From Thereva unica (lineage: Eukaryota; Arthropoda; Insecta; Diptera; Therevidae), in assembly GCA_949987705.1 (NCBI GenBank), contig OX465282.1, positions 13,194,501 through 13,258,500 on the forward strand: a stretch of 64,000 nucleotides of DNA, given 5' to 3'. This document shows, piece by piece, positions 1 to 9,994 of the stretch. The position numbers and the translations under genes were made by a program. The first letter of the stretch is position 1; the number at the start of each line of letters is the position of its first letter. The notes under the pieces were generated by a model that was not told the origin of the DNA, did no database searches, and was given only the letters and a program-made list of their open reading frames with translations.

Positions 1-21
1 CCTTGACTCCCCCTAACCTAT

Positions 22-136
22 TATGTCCTTCTCTCTATCTTTCGAGCTAAGCTTACTACTGGACATTGCACCATGACCTAAACGACATGACGTACTAGTA
101 GTACAAAGGGTGACACCTGAGCTTAGACTATCACAT
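22..136 (-). repeat. Dispersed ~90-110 bp repeat, copy 1
   Basis: Read on the minus strand, this is one of five copies of a short interspersed repeat whose core is the block caatgtctagtagtaagctt followed by an A/G-rich tail (gatagagagaag here). The other copies are at 12555-12652 (+), 14278-14345 (-), 33661-33765 (+) and 56511-56575 (-). It directly follows the broken 3' end of the minus-strand LINE. It could be a SINE, or the 3' untranslated end of a LINE family. I cannot decide between them. Confidence 0.6.
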
Positions 137-704
137 AAAAAAAAAGATGCATATGAGTGCAAGGTTCGTAATAGTTTTGGTCCTCTTTCCTTTAGAAGCG
201 TAGCTTCCGATTTGTTGCTTTTTTGCCTTTTTACAGCTTCAGGTACCTCATCCAGTGTTGGTTCTATTGAGATATTATTTTGAGGAATTACAAATGCCTC
301 TGTCTGTGGCTCCTCGTTCAGTATGGGAGTAGGATTAAATAGGTTCTGAAAATACTCTCTCCACCTTTCTTTTATCCTATCAGGATCTGCTAATAGGTTC
401 CCATCTATGTCTTTGCAGATGTTCGTTCTTGGCTGAAACCTATTGGTGATCTGGCGAGCTCCTTTGTACACTTGTCTAATTATTCCTTTATCGAAGTCTT
501 CCTATATCTATAAGATCTTCCTGTTTAGATACCCTCTCTTCTTCTTTCTGCACAGCCTGTCTGCACTTTTCCTTTTTAGCTTAAAGACTTCCATCCTTGC
601 TCTTGTGCGCCATGCGATGGACTCCCGGTGGCTCTGGTTACTTTCTTTAATTGCGGCTCTACAGTCCTGATCAATCCAGTCAATTCCAGTCTGTCTGGGG
701 GCCA
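137..704 (-). pseudogene. Old LINE on the minus strand, linker and start of RT (3' part of the split copy)
   Basis: The minus strand encodes the spacer between endonuclease and reverse transcriptase of a non-LTR retrotransposon. It has a Cys/Arg-rich block (DWIDQDCRAAI), a basic helix (LKRKSADRLCRKKKRGYLNR), then RITNRFQPRTNICKDIDGNL and DPDRIKERWREYFQNLFN. It runs into the first residues of the RT domain (NKS...LLKERGPKLLRTLH) and then stops being recognisable. The upstream half of the same copy is at 2183-3082. The two read in phase once the plus-strand LINE between them is ignored (...ALSLAP | RQTGIDWIDQD...). There are frame breaks and no complete reading frame, so this is a dead copy. 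Confidence 0.75.
695..704. repeat. Target-site duplication, left (LINE 705-2182)
   Basis: CTGGGGGCCA occurs here and again at 2183-2192, exactly flanking the plus-strand LINE. It is a 10-bp duplication of the minus-strand LINE that served as target. Confidence 0.85.
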
Positions 705-2182
705 GCTGGGAAAGATGGCATCCCGCCAGAATTGTTGAAAGCCGATTCAAGCCTCATAGCAGATGCGCTTCAGCCAATCCTGGAAATAGCATGGAACACC
801 TGTACCTTTCCGGAGGATTGGACGGAAGGTATCATAGTCAAAATACCAAAAAAGGGGGACCTAACAATATGCGACAACTGGAGAGGCATCTGTTTACTAT
901 CTACAGTGGGCAAAATTTTGTCCCATATATTACTATCTAGGATAAGTGAGGCAGTAGACCGAACGCTTAGGAGGCAGCAGGCCGGATTCAGGAAGGGCCG
1001 CTCATGTATTGATCATATCAACACCTTACGAATAATAGTGGAGCAGTCTACTGAATTCCGATCCCCCCTTTACCTTGCTTTCGTAGATTATGAGAAAGCG
1101 TTCGACTCGGTCAATAGGAGCTTTATATGGCAGGCACTACGGCGACGGGGACTGCCTGATAAAATAATAGAATTGATAAAAGCCCTATATAACAATTCCA
1201 AATGCAGAGTTCTCCATAATGGAAAATTATCCGACAGCTTCGAGGTGAGCTCAGGAGTATGACAAGGATGCCTACTCTCGCCTTTACTATTTCTTATAGT
1301 AATAAATGACATCCTTGTCGGCGCTCTAGATAGTAGAACAGGCGGCATACAATGGGGTTTGTTAGACCGCCTTAAGGATCTCGACTACGCAGATGATATC
1401 TGTTTGCTGGCCCACAGACACCAGGACCTCAAAAACATGATTAACAATTTGGCAACAGAAAGTAGTCCAGCAGGCTTAAGGCTAAATCCAACTAAAACTA
1501 AAGAAATGCGGATAAATGCAAACACCATTGAACGGACTGCGCTGAATAACCGTGACGTGGAACTGGTCGATAAATTCTGCTACCTCGGTAGTATTATTAC
1601 CGAAAATGGCGGTGCAGAAGAAGATGTCAGTTCCAGAATAAATAAAGCACGAGGCGCATATGCATGCCTGTTCCGCATATGGAGATCAACGGAGATCTCA
1701 ACTAACACCAAATTGCGGCTGTTCAACTCCAACGTGAAGGCAGTACTTTTGTACGGTTGCGAAACATGGAAAGTCACCCAACTCATCACAGGGCGCCTAC
1801 AAGTCTTCGTCAACAGATGCTTGCGTCGTATCCTAAAAATCCGCTGGCAGGATAGAATTTCAAACGAAGAACTATGGCGCCGTGCCGGCCAAGAAAGGAT
1901 AGACGACCAAATCAGACGAAGGAAATGGAATTGGGTTGGCCACACCTTGCGACGCGAAAATGAAAATCTAGCCAAACAGGCCCTCGACTGGAATCCGCAA
2001 GGATCCCGTCGAGTCGGAAGACCTAGGACAACATGGAGGAGAACCCTATTAGCAGAAGCCGCAACAACTGGGAGATCCTGGTCGGAGCTGAGAGCTGTCG
2101 CGCAAAACAGAGTCCGCTGGAGGGCAACTGTTTCCGCCCTATGTCCCATGAGGGATTAAAGGAGCACAATGATGAAAAAATG
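705..2182 (+). mobile_element. 5'-truncated LINE retrotransposon (RT to 3' end)
   Basis: This non-LTR retrotransposon copy starts at the first residues of the reverse transcriptase (AGKDGIPPELLK). It contains the RT fingers (IVKIPKKGDL, NWRGICLLSTVGK), QAGFRKGRSCIDH, the first catalytic aspartate block (AFVDYEKAFDSVN), QGCLLSPLLF and the catalytic box YADD (DLDYADDICLLAHR). A C-terminal region follows with VLLYGCETW, NWVGHTLRRENE and GRPRTTWRR. The reading frame 705-2159 is broken by one stop only, TGA at 1260-1262. The sister copy at 43147 has CGA there, so a single C to T change explains it. The 3' end is an AATGATGAAAAAA-type tail. The 10-bp target duplication shows insertion into an older minus-strand LINE. 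I cannot assign the clade. Confidence 0.9.
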
Positions 2183-2192
2183 CTGGGGGCCA
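2183..2192. repeat. Target-site duplication, right (LINE 705-2182)
   Basis: CTGGGGGCCA matches 695-704. Collapsing the insertion restores the minus-strand LINE reading ...LSLAPRQTG... Confidence 0.85.
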
Positions 2193-3082
2193 AACTTAGT
2201 GCCTCTTCCTCTGTCCCCTTTATGCTGCTTTTAATTTGCTCCCATTTGCCGTTGATGTGGGGTTGTTCTTCTATTTCTCTCAAGTTTTATACGACACCAT
2301 GCTGGTAGGCATCTCCTTTTTCTTCCAATTTAGCTTTTCTATATCTTATTTGGGTTGAGTTTGCCCTCTATTCTATGCGTTTTGGTTGCTATTCGGGTTC
2401 TCAATTTCACCTTGACTAGATAGTGGTATACTCGTGGCCCCTCTTCTATCAATTAGGACGTGGCCAATTTGATTATTCGTTATCCCGTCTGGCGATTGCT
2501 ACATCTGCACCTTATGAATCTTTTTGTGCGGGAACATTATTGAACCTACTGCCATTGAATTCGAGCTAGTGAGAACGATCAATCTACTACCATTGCCATT
2601 GATAACGGTTATGTAGGCTGTGTTTTCCTATGACTCCTAGGAATTGCTCTTCTTTTCCTACTTGGCCGTTCATGTCTCCAAGCACCATTTTTATATCATT
2701 TTATGGTATTAATCTGATGGCGTTTGTTAGCTCTTGGTAAAATTCTTCTTTCTCCTCGTCCGTCTTCTCTCTTCTTCCATTCGGGGAATATAGTTTGGGG
2801 TTTTTAGATCCATTCCATATTGCGTTGCCTGAGTTGTTCCCGTTGAGTCCGTCCTGTCCGAGGCCTGTCTTGAGGATTCGTGGCGGGTGGGTTTTTACGA
2901 TGGAAGCTTGTTAGCCTGCCGCCCAACACCCAACCTGGAAGACCAGTCCAGTATTTGCTTCGTTTTGAGGCGCCTTTCGCCCCCCTCTGTCTGTTACTCT
3001 TGTATAGACAAGAGCAACCAGAGGTCATCCGATGTAAAGTCAATATTTTCGTGGAGGTGGAAGTAGGATTCGGTAGCATATC
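2193..3082 (-). pseudogene. Old LINE on the minus strand, endonuclease region (5' part of the split copy)
   Basis: Reading leftward from about 2800, the minus strand gives an APE-type endonuclease with stops and shifts: EEFYQELTNAIRLIP, KMVLGDMNGQVG (the GDxN motif), GSRLI.LASSNSMAVGS, FPHKKIHK, SPDGIT.NQI.HVLIDRR, then HINGKWEQIKSSIKGTEEEA. These are the usual blocks of the LINE endonuclease and the spacer after it. The part between 2804 and 3082 is more 5' and less clear. Several in-frame stops make it a pseudogene. A hAT element is inserted at 3083 and a plus-strand LINE at 2183. Confidence 0.75.
3075..3082. repeat. hAT target-site duplication, left
   Basis: AGCATATC stands directly outside the left terminal repeat of the hAT element and recurs at 7432-7439. 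Eight base pairs is the hAT signature. Confidence 0.9.
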
Positions 3083-3584
3083 CAGTGTTGCCAGATCAGG
3101 GGAATCTCTCTTAAATTTAGGGGCAATTTTAGCTCGCCAGGGGAATTTCAGGGGAGAAAAACCGGCAGGGGAATGCAAATTTGACTTATATTCTTGATTT
3201 AGGCGAGTCAATTTAGAAAATAATAGTTGGCCCATACTAGTTGAAAATAATCGACCGAAACTGCTTCAGTGAATCCCCATTTCGCAACTACTTGACGCCG
3301 GTCGAATATATCGACTATAGATTTGATATGAATGAATTCAGTAAAAATTGCGATCCGTTGCTTTGTTTTCAATCAAACAACGATGCAGATTTTTTGATCA
3401 AACTAAAGGAAGTTGCATTTCTTCTTCTTTCTCTTTCAAATGGTACTAAAGAATAGCTTCCATTTAGAGAAAATCAGCATTTTCAATTCCGCAGCTTCAC
3501 CGCAGATAAAATCCGACATAAAAGATTTATCCTCGAAATTATCAAGGAATAGGACCTTCTTCATCGTTGTGAAATAAAAATTGT

Positions 3585-3776
3585 ATGATCTACATGTTCT
3601 GGGTAGAAGCTGGGGATGAGCCTAGATATAACTGTATTCGCAAACTTGCAGCCGTTTTGTTGTCTTTGCTATTTTCAAATGCCTCAGTTGAGACGGAATT
3701 TTCCATTGCAAAAGTTGTTAAAGATAAGCTGCGCAATAGAATGTCAATAATGAATGCAATTGACAAAAACGTCTAA
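3585..3776 (+). pseudogene. hAT transposase remnant (C-terminal dimerisation domain)
   Basis: The 63-residue frame contains LAAVLLSLLFSNASVETEFS followed by IAKVVKDKLRNRMSIMNAID. This is the hallmark of the hAT dimerisation region, the S(N)A.VE..FS...KD.LRNRM pattern near the C terminus. The catalytic and zinc-finger parts of a hAT transposase are not seen upstream. A short open stretch at 3241-3456 may be another degraded piece of the same gene but has no diagnostic motif. It is not functional as it stands. Confidence 0.75.
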
Positions 3777-4108
3777 CTATGAGCGATCCACAATGTTTAT
3801 AAATCTTTTTCCTTCAGAAATGTTTTCAAAAGTGATTTTGTTTTCGAAATCCTCGACAAAATTATCAAAATATGATTGAAAAATCTACACATATTTACCA
3901 CTGGTCACTAGATTTGACGTTTGAATGGGCCGACCTTTTCCAAATCAAGTAACCAGTTTCAAGAGATACATGTGGTGTATTCGATAACTGCGATAAAATC
4001 AGCAATTTGCTTGCATTGAGTCTTTTTGACAGTTCTTTTCTGCTCTCAATTGACCTGGTCTGGCTTGAGAATTCTATTTTTTTTTCTGATCCATCAAATT
4101 TGTAGGAG

Positions 4109-4111
4109 CAG
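4109..4111. repeat. Harbinger target-site duplication, left (CAG)
   Basis: CAG is directly outside the left GGGCCTGTTGCACGA end and again outside the right end at 6754-6756. Confidence 0.7.
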
Positions 4112-4424
4112 GGGCCTGTTGCACGAAACTACAAGTACTTGTACTACAAGCGATTTTTTACAAGTGTAGAAAAATTCGGTTGCACAAAACTACAAGTCCG
4201 TCCCTCAATTTACAAGTGTAGAAAGCGAATTCTACAAGTGGGAAATTTCAATTTCCCTAGTTTCTGTTGCACGAAACTAAAAGTGTAGATTCAGTTATAG
4301 CTAGACTTGTAGAATTCTTAGCAAAATTCTATAGACAAACTGAGATGTGTAAAAGTTGTACAAGTCAGTTAGTGATCATCGGTTTAACTTAAAACACGTT
4401 TGCAGCTGAAGTTAACTGGGAAAA

Positions 4425-5458
4425 ATGTTTATTTGGGATGATAGTAATGAAAGTGAAGACGAGTGGGAAAACATTCGTGTATATAAAAAGAGAATAAATT
4501 TTGAAGTAAGTGATAATAACTTTAAAGAAAAATTCCGAGTGCCAGAGGCAGTGGTCGAAAAACTTGAACATAGTTTATATAATAAATTGAACTCAGTGAC
4601 TAATAGAAGCCAATCACTTTCTGTAAGACAGAAATTGCTAATAGCACTACACTGGTTCGGAACGGGTGCACAATACCATAGTGTAGCAGATATGCATGGT
4701 ATTCATAAAGCAACCGTCTGCAGGTGCGTGCACGAAGTAACAGCAGCTATAAATGAAGTGGAATTTCAAGAACAAGTTCGTTGGCCATCTAATGTAGATG
4801 CTGTGGTTCAAGAATTTTACGAAAAAGGCGGTTTACCAGAAATATGTGGCGCAATAGATGGAATTTTAATAAATATAGACGCACCACCACAAGATGAAGT
4901 AGCTTTTGTTGACCGTCATGGAAATCATTCACTAAATTGTATGGCTGTTTGCGGTCCTGATTTTCAATTCTACTACGCCAGCGCTAACTGGCCAGGGAGC
5001 GCACACGATGCAAGAGTTTTAAGAAACAGTAATTTGCACTTTAAGATGGGTGGAGACCATACCCTAATTCTGTAATCCTCGGAGACTCTGCATATCCATT
5101 GAAAACATGGTTAATTCCACCCGCAACAGCAAACCTCGAAGATGATGCTGTAGCTCAATTTAATAGGGCACATAAGCGCACGCGACTATTAATTGAATGC
5201 GCTTTTGGCGTACTCAAAGAAAAGTTTCCATGTTTAAATCATTTGCGAGTAAATCCAGTCTTTGCCGCTAATATTTTCAAATGCTGCGTAACTCTATGTA
5301 ACATGACAAGAAGTTACATTAACCCTACAGACTTTTTGAATGAAGCAAATGACAATACTTCATTTCAAATAAGCGATAGCGACTCCAGTCCTTTTGAACC
5401 TCCAACAGCACAAGCGCGAGCAAGACAGGAAGAAATCATAAACACTTTTCGAAATTAA
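4425..5458 (+). pseudogene. Harbinger (HARBI1-like) DDE transposase, one frameshift
   Basis: This enzyme would cut and paste the surrounding transposon. The first frame (4425-5075, 216 residues) has an N-terminal helix-turn-helix region (about residues 63-110, ATVCRCVHEV) and the first catalytic aspartate in ICGAIDGI (D145). The second aspartate is in WPGSAHDARVLRN (D194). The frame then runs into a stop. The neighbouring frame continues with VILGDSAYPLKTWLIPP and the catalytic glutamate in RLLIECAFGVLKEKFP, ending at 5458. The family's usual block before ILGDSAY is seen only if one base is missing near 5048 (after ...HFKMG). So all three catalytic residues survive and one small deletion splits the gene. 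The converging partner gene lies at 5605-6466. Confidence 0.9.
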
Positions 5459-5604
5459 ATTTTTTTTAATTGATTTAAATTTTAATTATTTACATGTACT
5501 CGTATATCATTTTTACCATTTCTAAATTATATTAATATGTATTTATAAATAAAATAAAATTTTGTTATTTTTCAATTATTAAGAACCAAAAAAACTAGCC
5601 TTTA

Positions 5605-6466
5605 TCAATATTCGCTGAACGGTAAAACATTTATACCCTCAACAGCCTCTTCTAAATTGTCATCGCTTAAATCGCTTAGAGTTTTTGTAAAACTAGAAGG
5701 AGGAAGTTTAAGTTGGCGCTCAAGTGACAAAATCTCCAACCTTGCTTTGTAATTAATTAGCTCCAGATGGTCAACTGAAAGCTTTAGCTTTTTCAAAGCA
5801 AGCTGAGATTCTTCATCGCCTTTACAAGACCTTTTGTTCCCTACGTACATATTTAAAACATATTAAATATGTTTATCATATAACTTTTGGCTTTGTTATG
5901 TATTAAATTTTACCTATTGTTTGTGATGGACGTTTACTATTTTTTCTCGGCTTTATGTTAGTAGTTACAGAATAATTGATTGACTCAGACTCTCCGAATA
6001 CCAAAGGCTTGCTTGCGTTTATATTAGGAGGATTGGTATCACTTAATGATTCTGTAACTCCCAATCCGTTAATTATTTCCGACTCCCGCCCCAAGATGTC
6101 TAGTACAATGTCGTCAACTGGCGTAAATTTGGCATTTGGTCCTCCCCCAGTTCCCGTTTTTCTTGCATTATCTATTTTTGCCTGAATATTTAGATGTTCA
6201 TTACAGTTTCAAATAGAATTTTGTATGCTAACGAATACTTACTATTGTAGTTTTTTTTAAATTTTGCCACAATACGTCCATCCCTTGTTTTTAGGAATTA
6301 AATTTATGCTGGACGCTAACTGAAAAATTTCCTTCCACTTTTCGTTTTTAGCACTTTTAGTAATATCATTACTAAAAGCACCAAACAAAATTTCTTTGTT
6401 CTCCCTTATTTTCCTTAAAATACTTATTTTCTTTTCGTCGTTACACTTACGGGCCATCTTTACCAA
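5605..6466 (-). CDS. Harbinger accessory Myb/SANT-like protein, three exons
   Basis: In this superfamily a second protein with a Myb/SANT (trihelix) domain helps the transposase reach the nucleus and bind the ends. Here the minus strand shows three coding exons. Exon 1 (about 6466-6243) has KISILRKIRENKEILFGAFS and WKEIFQLASSINL, the trihelix core. Exon 2 (6181-5914) begins AKIDNARKTGTGGGPNAKF. Exon 3 (5840-5605) ends in a Lys/Leu-rich helix. Introns of 61 bp (6242-6182, GTAAGT...TTCAG) and 73 bp (5913-5841, GTAAAA...CGTAG) join in matching phase. A one-base slip late in exon 1 (around 6285) seems needed to reach the WQNLKKTT block next to the donor, so the copy may be dead. It lies tail to tail with the transposase. 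Confidence 0.7.
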
Positions 6467-6753
6467 TGAAATTTATTTGAATAGAAATCTGTCAAAGGTA
6501 AATTTAAAAAATTTAAATCTTAAAACAAAGTTGGTATGGCAAACACGACAAATTTTGTTTTGTAAACATTCACGTTGCCATGGAGTAAGCTTCTACACTT
6601 GTAAAATTTATTTTACATATTTTGGGAAATTTTAATAATTCTACAAGTGTAGAAAATTTTTTCGTGCAACCAAAATTTGGTGGACTTGTAGTACAAGTAT
6701 TATTTTACAGGCACTTGTAGACTTGTAGACTTGTAGTATCGTGCAACAGGCCC

Positions 6754-6756
6754 CAG
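6754..6756. repeat. Harbinger target-site duplication, right (CAG)
   Basis: CAG matches 4109-4111. Confidence 0.7.
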
Positions 6757-6861
6757 GTAGCGCAGCAAAATCCTTCTTCTTTTTCTTTTGACAGCAAATC
6801 GAAAACAGAAAGAACTGGAAAAACGAACCAATCCGTTCCATCCGTTTTTAAGGGTTGGATA

Positions 6862-7027
6862 GGCTCATTTTACACGATGAAACACGAAACAAAAAGATTC
6901 GCTTGGTTTGATGGGGAGAGGTGAGAGAGGGCTTGAGAGAACACGTGTTCCCTCAAACCCTTTCTCACCTCTCCCCATCAAACCAAGCGAATCTTTTTGT
7001 TTCGTGCTTCATCGTGTAAAATGAGCC
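6862..7027. mobile_element. Hairpin MITE, 166 bp
   Basis: It is almost perfectly palindromic. The left arm starts GGCTCATTTTACACGATGAA and the right arm, read inward, is the same with few changes over about 75 bp, leaving a loop of roughly 20 bp. ATA stands on both outer sides, consistent with a 3-bp target duplication. It is inserted in the right part of the hAT element and codes for nothing. Confidence 0.8.
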
Positions 7028-7431
7028 ATATTCGACATTTCCATAAACTTTCCATGAAACGAACAAAGAAAAAACGAAGAAAACAAAGTAAAAACGAGCG
7101 GAGCGGACGAAGCGAATGGGTTCTGTTTGAGCCTTTATTTGGAAAATACAGTAGTACGTACGCCGGCCTAGTTGGATGCACATCATCGTAGATGCTACAC
7201 GACAATAAGGGCTGTGGTAGCTGCAACTACGTCGGTTTGTGCCCAACTAAACTGGCGGACGTACTCCAAAGAAAACGAAACGCACCTATAATAATATTGG
7301 TCATGACCCTACACAACTCATATGGGTTAATAAGTATACGTTTCAAAAACTTAGGGGAGCAGATTTAGGGGAATCGAGAGCTATTTGTATGGTACTCAGA
7401 GGAGAAACGTAATAATGATCTGGCAACAGTG

Positions 7432-7439
7432 AGCATATC
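7432..7439. repeat. hAT target-site duplication, right
   Basis: AGCATATC matches 3075-3082. Confidence 0.9.
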
Positions 7440-7613
7440 GGAAGATCTTAGATCTCGCGTAGACCTTGGAACGCAGGATTTATCTCTTTGATATACCGAC
7501 ACCAACAAAGGTCCCTGAGGCCGTTACTATCATTTGACCCCCATAGATCTATTATATCGTCTATTGTATATATTGATCTACAATTTTCTAAACAATTTGT
7601 TTTTTCGTTTTAG
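7440..7613 (+). other. 3' end of Luc7-like intron 1
   Basis: This is the last stretch of the intron upstream of the first visible coding exon. It contains a good branch-point-like CTAAAC at about 7588 and a T-rich tract ending TTTTTTCGTTTTAG at 7613, the acceptor. The left part (to about 7500) may be the continuation of the old LINE target. Confidence 0.6.
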
Positions 7614-7708
7614 GTGAATCAACACGATATACATTAAAATTTTCGGATACTAAAGTCTGCAAAAGTTTTCTTCTTGGATGTTGTCCTCATGAAATCCTTG
7701 CTTCAACG
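7614..7708 (+). CDS. Luc7L: LUC7-like U1 snRNP splicing factor, coding exon 2
   Basis: LUC7 proteins are U1 snRNP-associated nuclear factors that stabilise U1 on weak 5' splice sites. This exon completes a Gly codon begun in the missing first exon and encodes ESTRYTLKFSDTKVCKSFLL, then GCCPHEILAST. It holds the first cysteines and the histidine-containing CCPH of the CCCH zinc finger 1. It is bounded by TTTTAG at 7612-7613 and by GTAAGT from 7709. The phase fits exon 3, which supplies the remaining finger residues. The start codon and about 20 N-terminal residues lie left of the window. I recognise the fly LUC7-like protein from memory; the invertebrate gene corresponds to the vertebrate LUC7L/LUC7L2 pair. 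Confidence 0.95.
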
Positions 7709-9238
7709 GTAAGTTAATATTTTTATTTTTTATTTATCTCAAAAAAACAAAAAAAAACGAAACAAAAAATTTCTAGTAAATATATTAATTTGGGTTCTTT
7801 GGTAAAAAACATTTTTTTACATTATTAACTAGAGAGAGAAAAAAAAGCGTTAAAAATTTATTTTGATTTCGTTTAAATATAAGAATTTAAAAAAAATATT
7901 TATTTGAATGCAAAAAAAATATATTTTATACACTTAATTAAAAAAAAACTAAAGAATCATTAAGAGGAGGCTAATAACATAAAATATAAAATAATAAAAA
8001 AACAAATCAACAAGAAATTTTCAATGAAATTATATTCCATTCTCAATGTACTTTTCAGAAACCAAAGTAAACAAAAATTCAAAATATTATAAAAACAAAT
8101 GCTGTGAGTATACTTCACAAATAATTTGCTCTTTGTCCTAATTTTTTTTATGATAATAAAAAAAACAACAAATGATCAAATATGAAATAATAATTAATAT
8201 AAATAAAATACAGAATCAGAGTCAAATATGTATATGGTCTAGAATACGAGATCGAGTTATCTACCACCTATCTACTACCCCCAAAAAAAACTATATATGT
8301 CAATCGAATCAGATCGCAATAATAAGGTTGATGTAAACGCATTCCATAGAACAACACACGTTGTTGCCAGATTGTAGCCAGTTGTGCCGCGCGGGCAGGG
8401 AATAATATATAGATAAAAAAAAAGATGGATTAATCCGTGAGTTACATTGTTTAGGCGTTATTTTTATATAAATGTTTATTATTTTTTTTTAAATTATAAT
8501 TTTATTATTTTCTATAAAATATATATATGTATAATCATTATTATTTGTTCCTATTAAGAAACAAATTTTAATATTATATTTTTATATATAAATTAATAAC
8601 CCAATTGTTGACAAAACTTCTTCAGTTTATTTATTATTTAATCCCTCCAGTTATTATAACAAAAAAAATTATGAAGTAATTATTGAGAATTCAAATTCAG
8701 GTGTACTGTATAATGTGGATTACCATATTTGTCGAGTATGAAACCCCCTACCCCCACACACGAGAGAGATATTGATATTGTAAGTAAAATGGAACTTACG
8801 AACGTACGTATTTCAAATTGACAATATATTTGTTTTAAATATTTTTTCAATGTAGTTACATAAAAAAAAGTTTTAACGTTAGGGATATATATTATTATTA
8901 TCATTATTTAATGTTTTTTTTATAAATTAGAATTTGATTTGCCCTTATAGCTCTTGATAAAGTTCCTTTTTCTCAATAATGTTTCGAATTATGTATATTG
9001 CATTTTGTCATAACTAAAAAATACATGTTCAATTCCTCCTCAGTATAAATATAAATGCAACCTTTAACATACATTCTGTAAGAAACGTATTATCCCCCGT
9101 TAAAACTCCATTTATATATATATTTTTTATACAATAACACTTTACTATTTTTACATTAACTAAAAATCAAATTTCATATAAAAACTAAAAAAAAAAGAAT
9201 GTTTCTACACGATTTTTTATTATTATTATATTTTACAA
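7709..9238. other. AT-rich intronic DNA, nothing recognised
   Basis: This stretch is dominated by A and T runs. No frame of note, no terminal inverted repeat and no similarity to the other repeats of the window were seen. Confidence 0.6.
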
Positions 9239-9466
9239 GGAAGTGTCTTATCGGACGCAGAGTCGAAGACAGAGTTGACGAGAGTCGACCCAGTTGACGA
9301 CAGAGTCGACCGAGTTGACGAAAGCGTCAGAGAGAGAGTTGGCTGACTCTTTTGTCAACTCGGTCGACTCTGTCGTCAACTCGGTCGACTTTCGTCAACT
9401 CTGTGGTCGACTCTCGTCAACTCTGTGGTCGACCCTCGTCGACTCTGCGTCCGATAAGACACTTCC
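9239..9466. mobile_element. Foldback element built of GTCGAC-rich repeats, 228 bp
   Basis: The ends GGAAGTGTCTTATCGGACGC and its inverse at 9447-9466 form a long inverted repeat. The interior is made of variants of GTCGACTCTCGTCAACTCTG on one side and their complements on the other, so nearly the whole element can fold back. The flanks are ATTTTACAA on the left and ATTTTATAA on the right, a 9-bp near-identical pair. That would suit a Mutator-like duplication. There is no coding capacity. Confidence 0.75.
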
Positions 9467-9990
9467 ATTTTATAAACAAACAAAACTCACTAAAAATTTG
9501 TGTCTTGTGTAACAATTTAATTTTACTTTTACTATATTCACACTTTTCTCCACAATCCCACCCACCACACAATTTTAAGGGTAAATCAAATTAAGTTTTA
9601 AAAGTTTTTTTGGTTTTTTTCTAATTTTTTGTTTAGTAAAAATCTCTATATATTTGCATATATAATTTTTTTGATTGTTTAGGATTATTATTTTAATATC
9701 GCGTTTCAATATCGTTAAACTACACACAAAAACAAAAATTAAAAAAAAAATTTAATATTCTGTTTCGCTATTAAGAGATCTATTCAGCGTGTTTATGTGG
9801 TCTTGAGGTGTATAAATTTGGGTAAGTCCAAAAAATATTGTATTGTCTCGCCTTGTTTTTTTAATTTTTGATATTTTTTGTTTAAATATTTGTTAAATTG
9901 AGTCTTTATAATCGTTGCTTTTTGAGTGTAGAAGTGTAGCTATAATATAAAAAAAGGAAATAATTTTTATCTAAATAAACGTAATCATCA
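9467..9990. other. AT-rich intronic DNA, nothing recognised
   Basis: Mostly T and A runs. No gene or repeat ends seen. Confidence 0.5.
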
Positions 9991-9994
9991 TCAG

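Larger units (their letters stand above)
4112..6753. mobile_element. PIF/Harbinger DNA transposon, nearly complete
   Basis: This 2642-bp element has terminal inverted repeats starting GGGCCTGTTGCACGA on both sides. Inside the ends lie many copies of the short motif CTACAAGT/ACTTGTAG in both orientations, probably subterminal binding sites for its proteins. It carries the two genes typical of the superfamily facing each other: a DDE transposase (4425-5458, +) and a Myb/SANT-like protein (6466-5605, -). It sits inside a hAT element with a 3-bp CAG duplication. Most family members use TWA, so this target is unusual. Apart from apparent single-base indels in the two genes it looks young. Confidence 0.9.
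3083..7431 (+). mobile_element. hAT transposon remnant carrying nested elements
   Basis: The left end begins CAGTGTTGCCAGATCA and the right end, read inward, begins CACTGTTGCCAGATCA. Both are flanked by the 8-bp duplication AGCATATC. Without the nested Harbinger element (4112-6753) and its 3-bp duplication, the hAT part is about 1.7 kb, too short for a full transposase gene. Only a C-terminal coding remnant (3585-3776) is recognisable. It appears to be an internally deleted, non-autonomous copy that later received two insertions. Confidence 0.85.

Noticed and set aside
137..2182. The inverted LINE linker next to a sense LINE looks like a twin-priming 5' inversion
   Set aside because: A 10-bp duplication brackets 705-2182, and the minus-strand LINE continues in frame on the far side (2193 onward). 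Insertion of one LINE in another explains it better.
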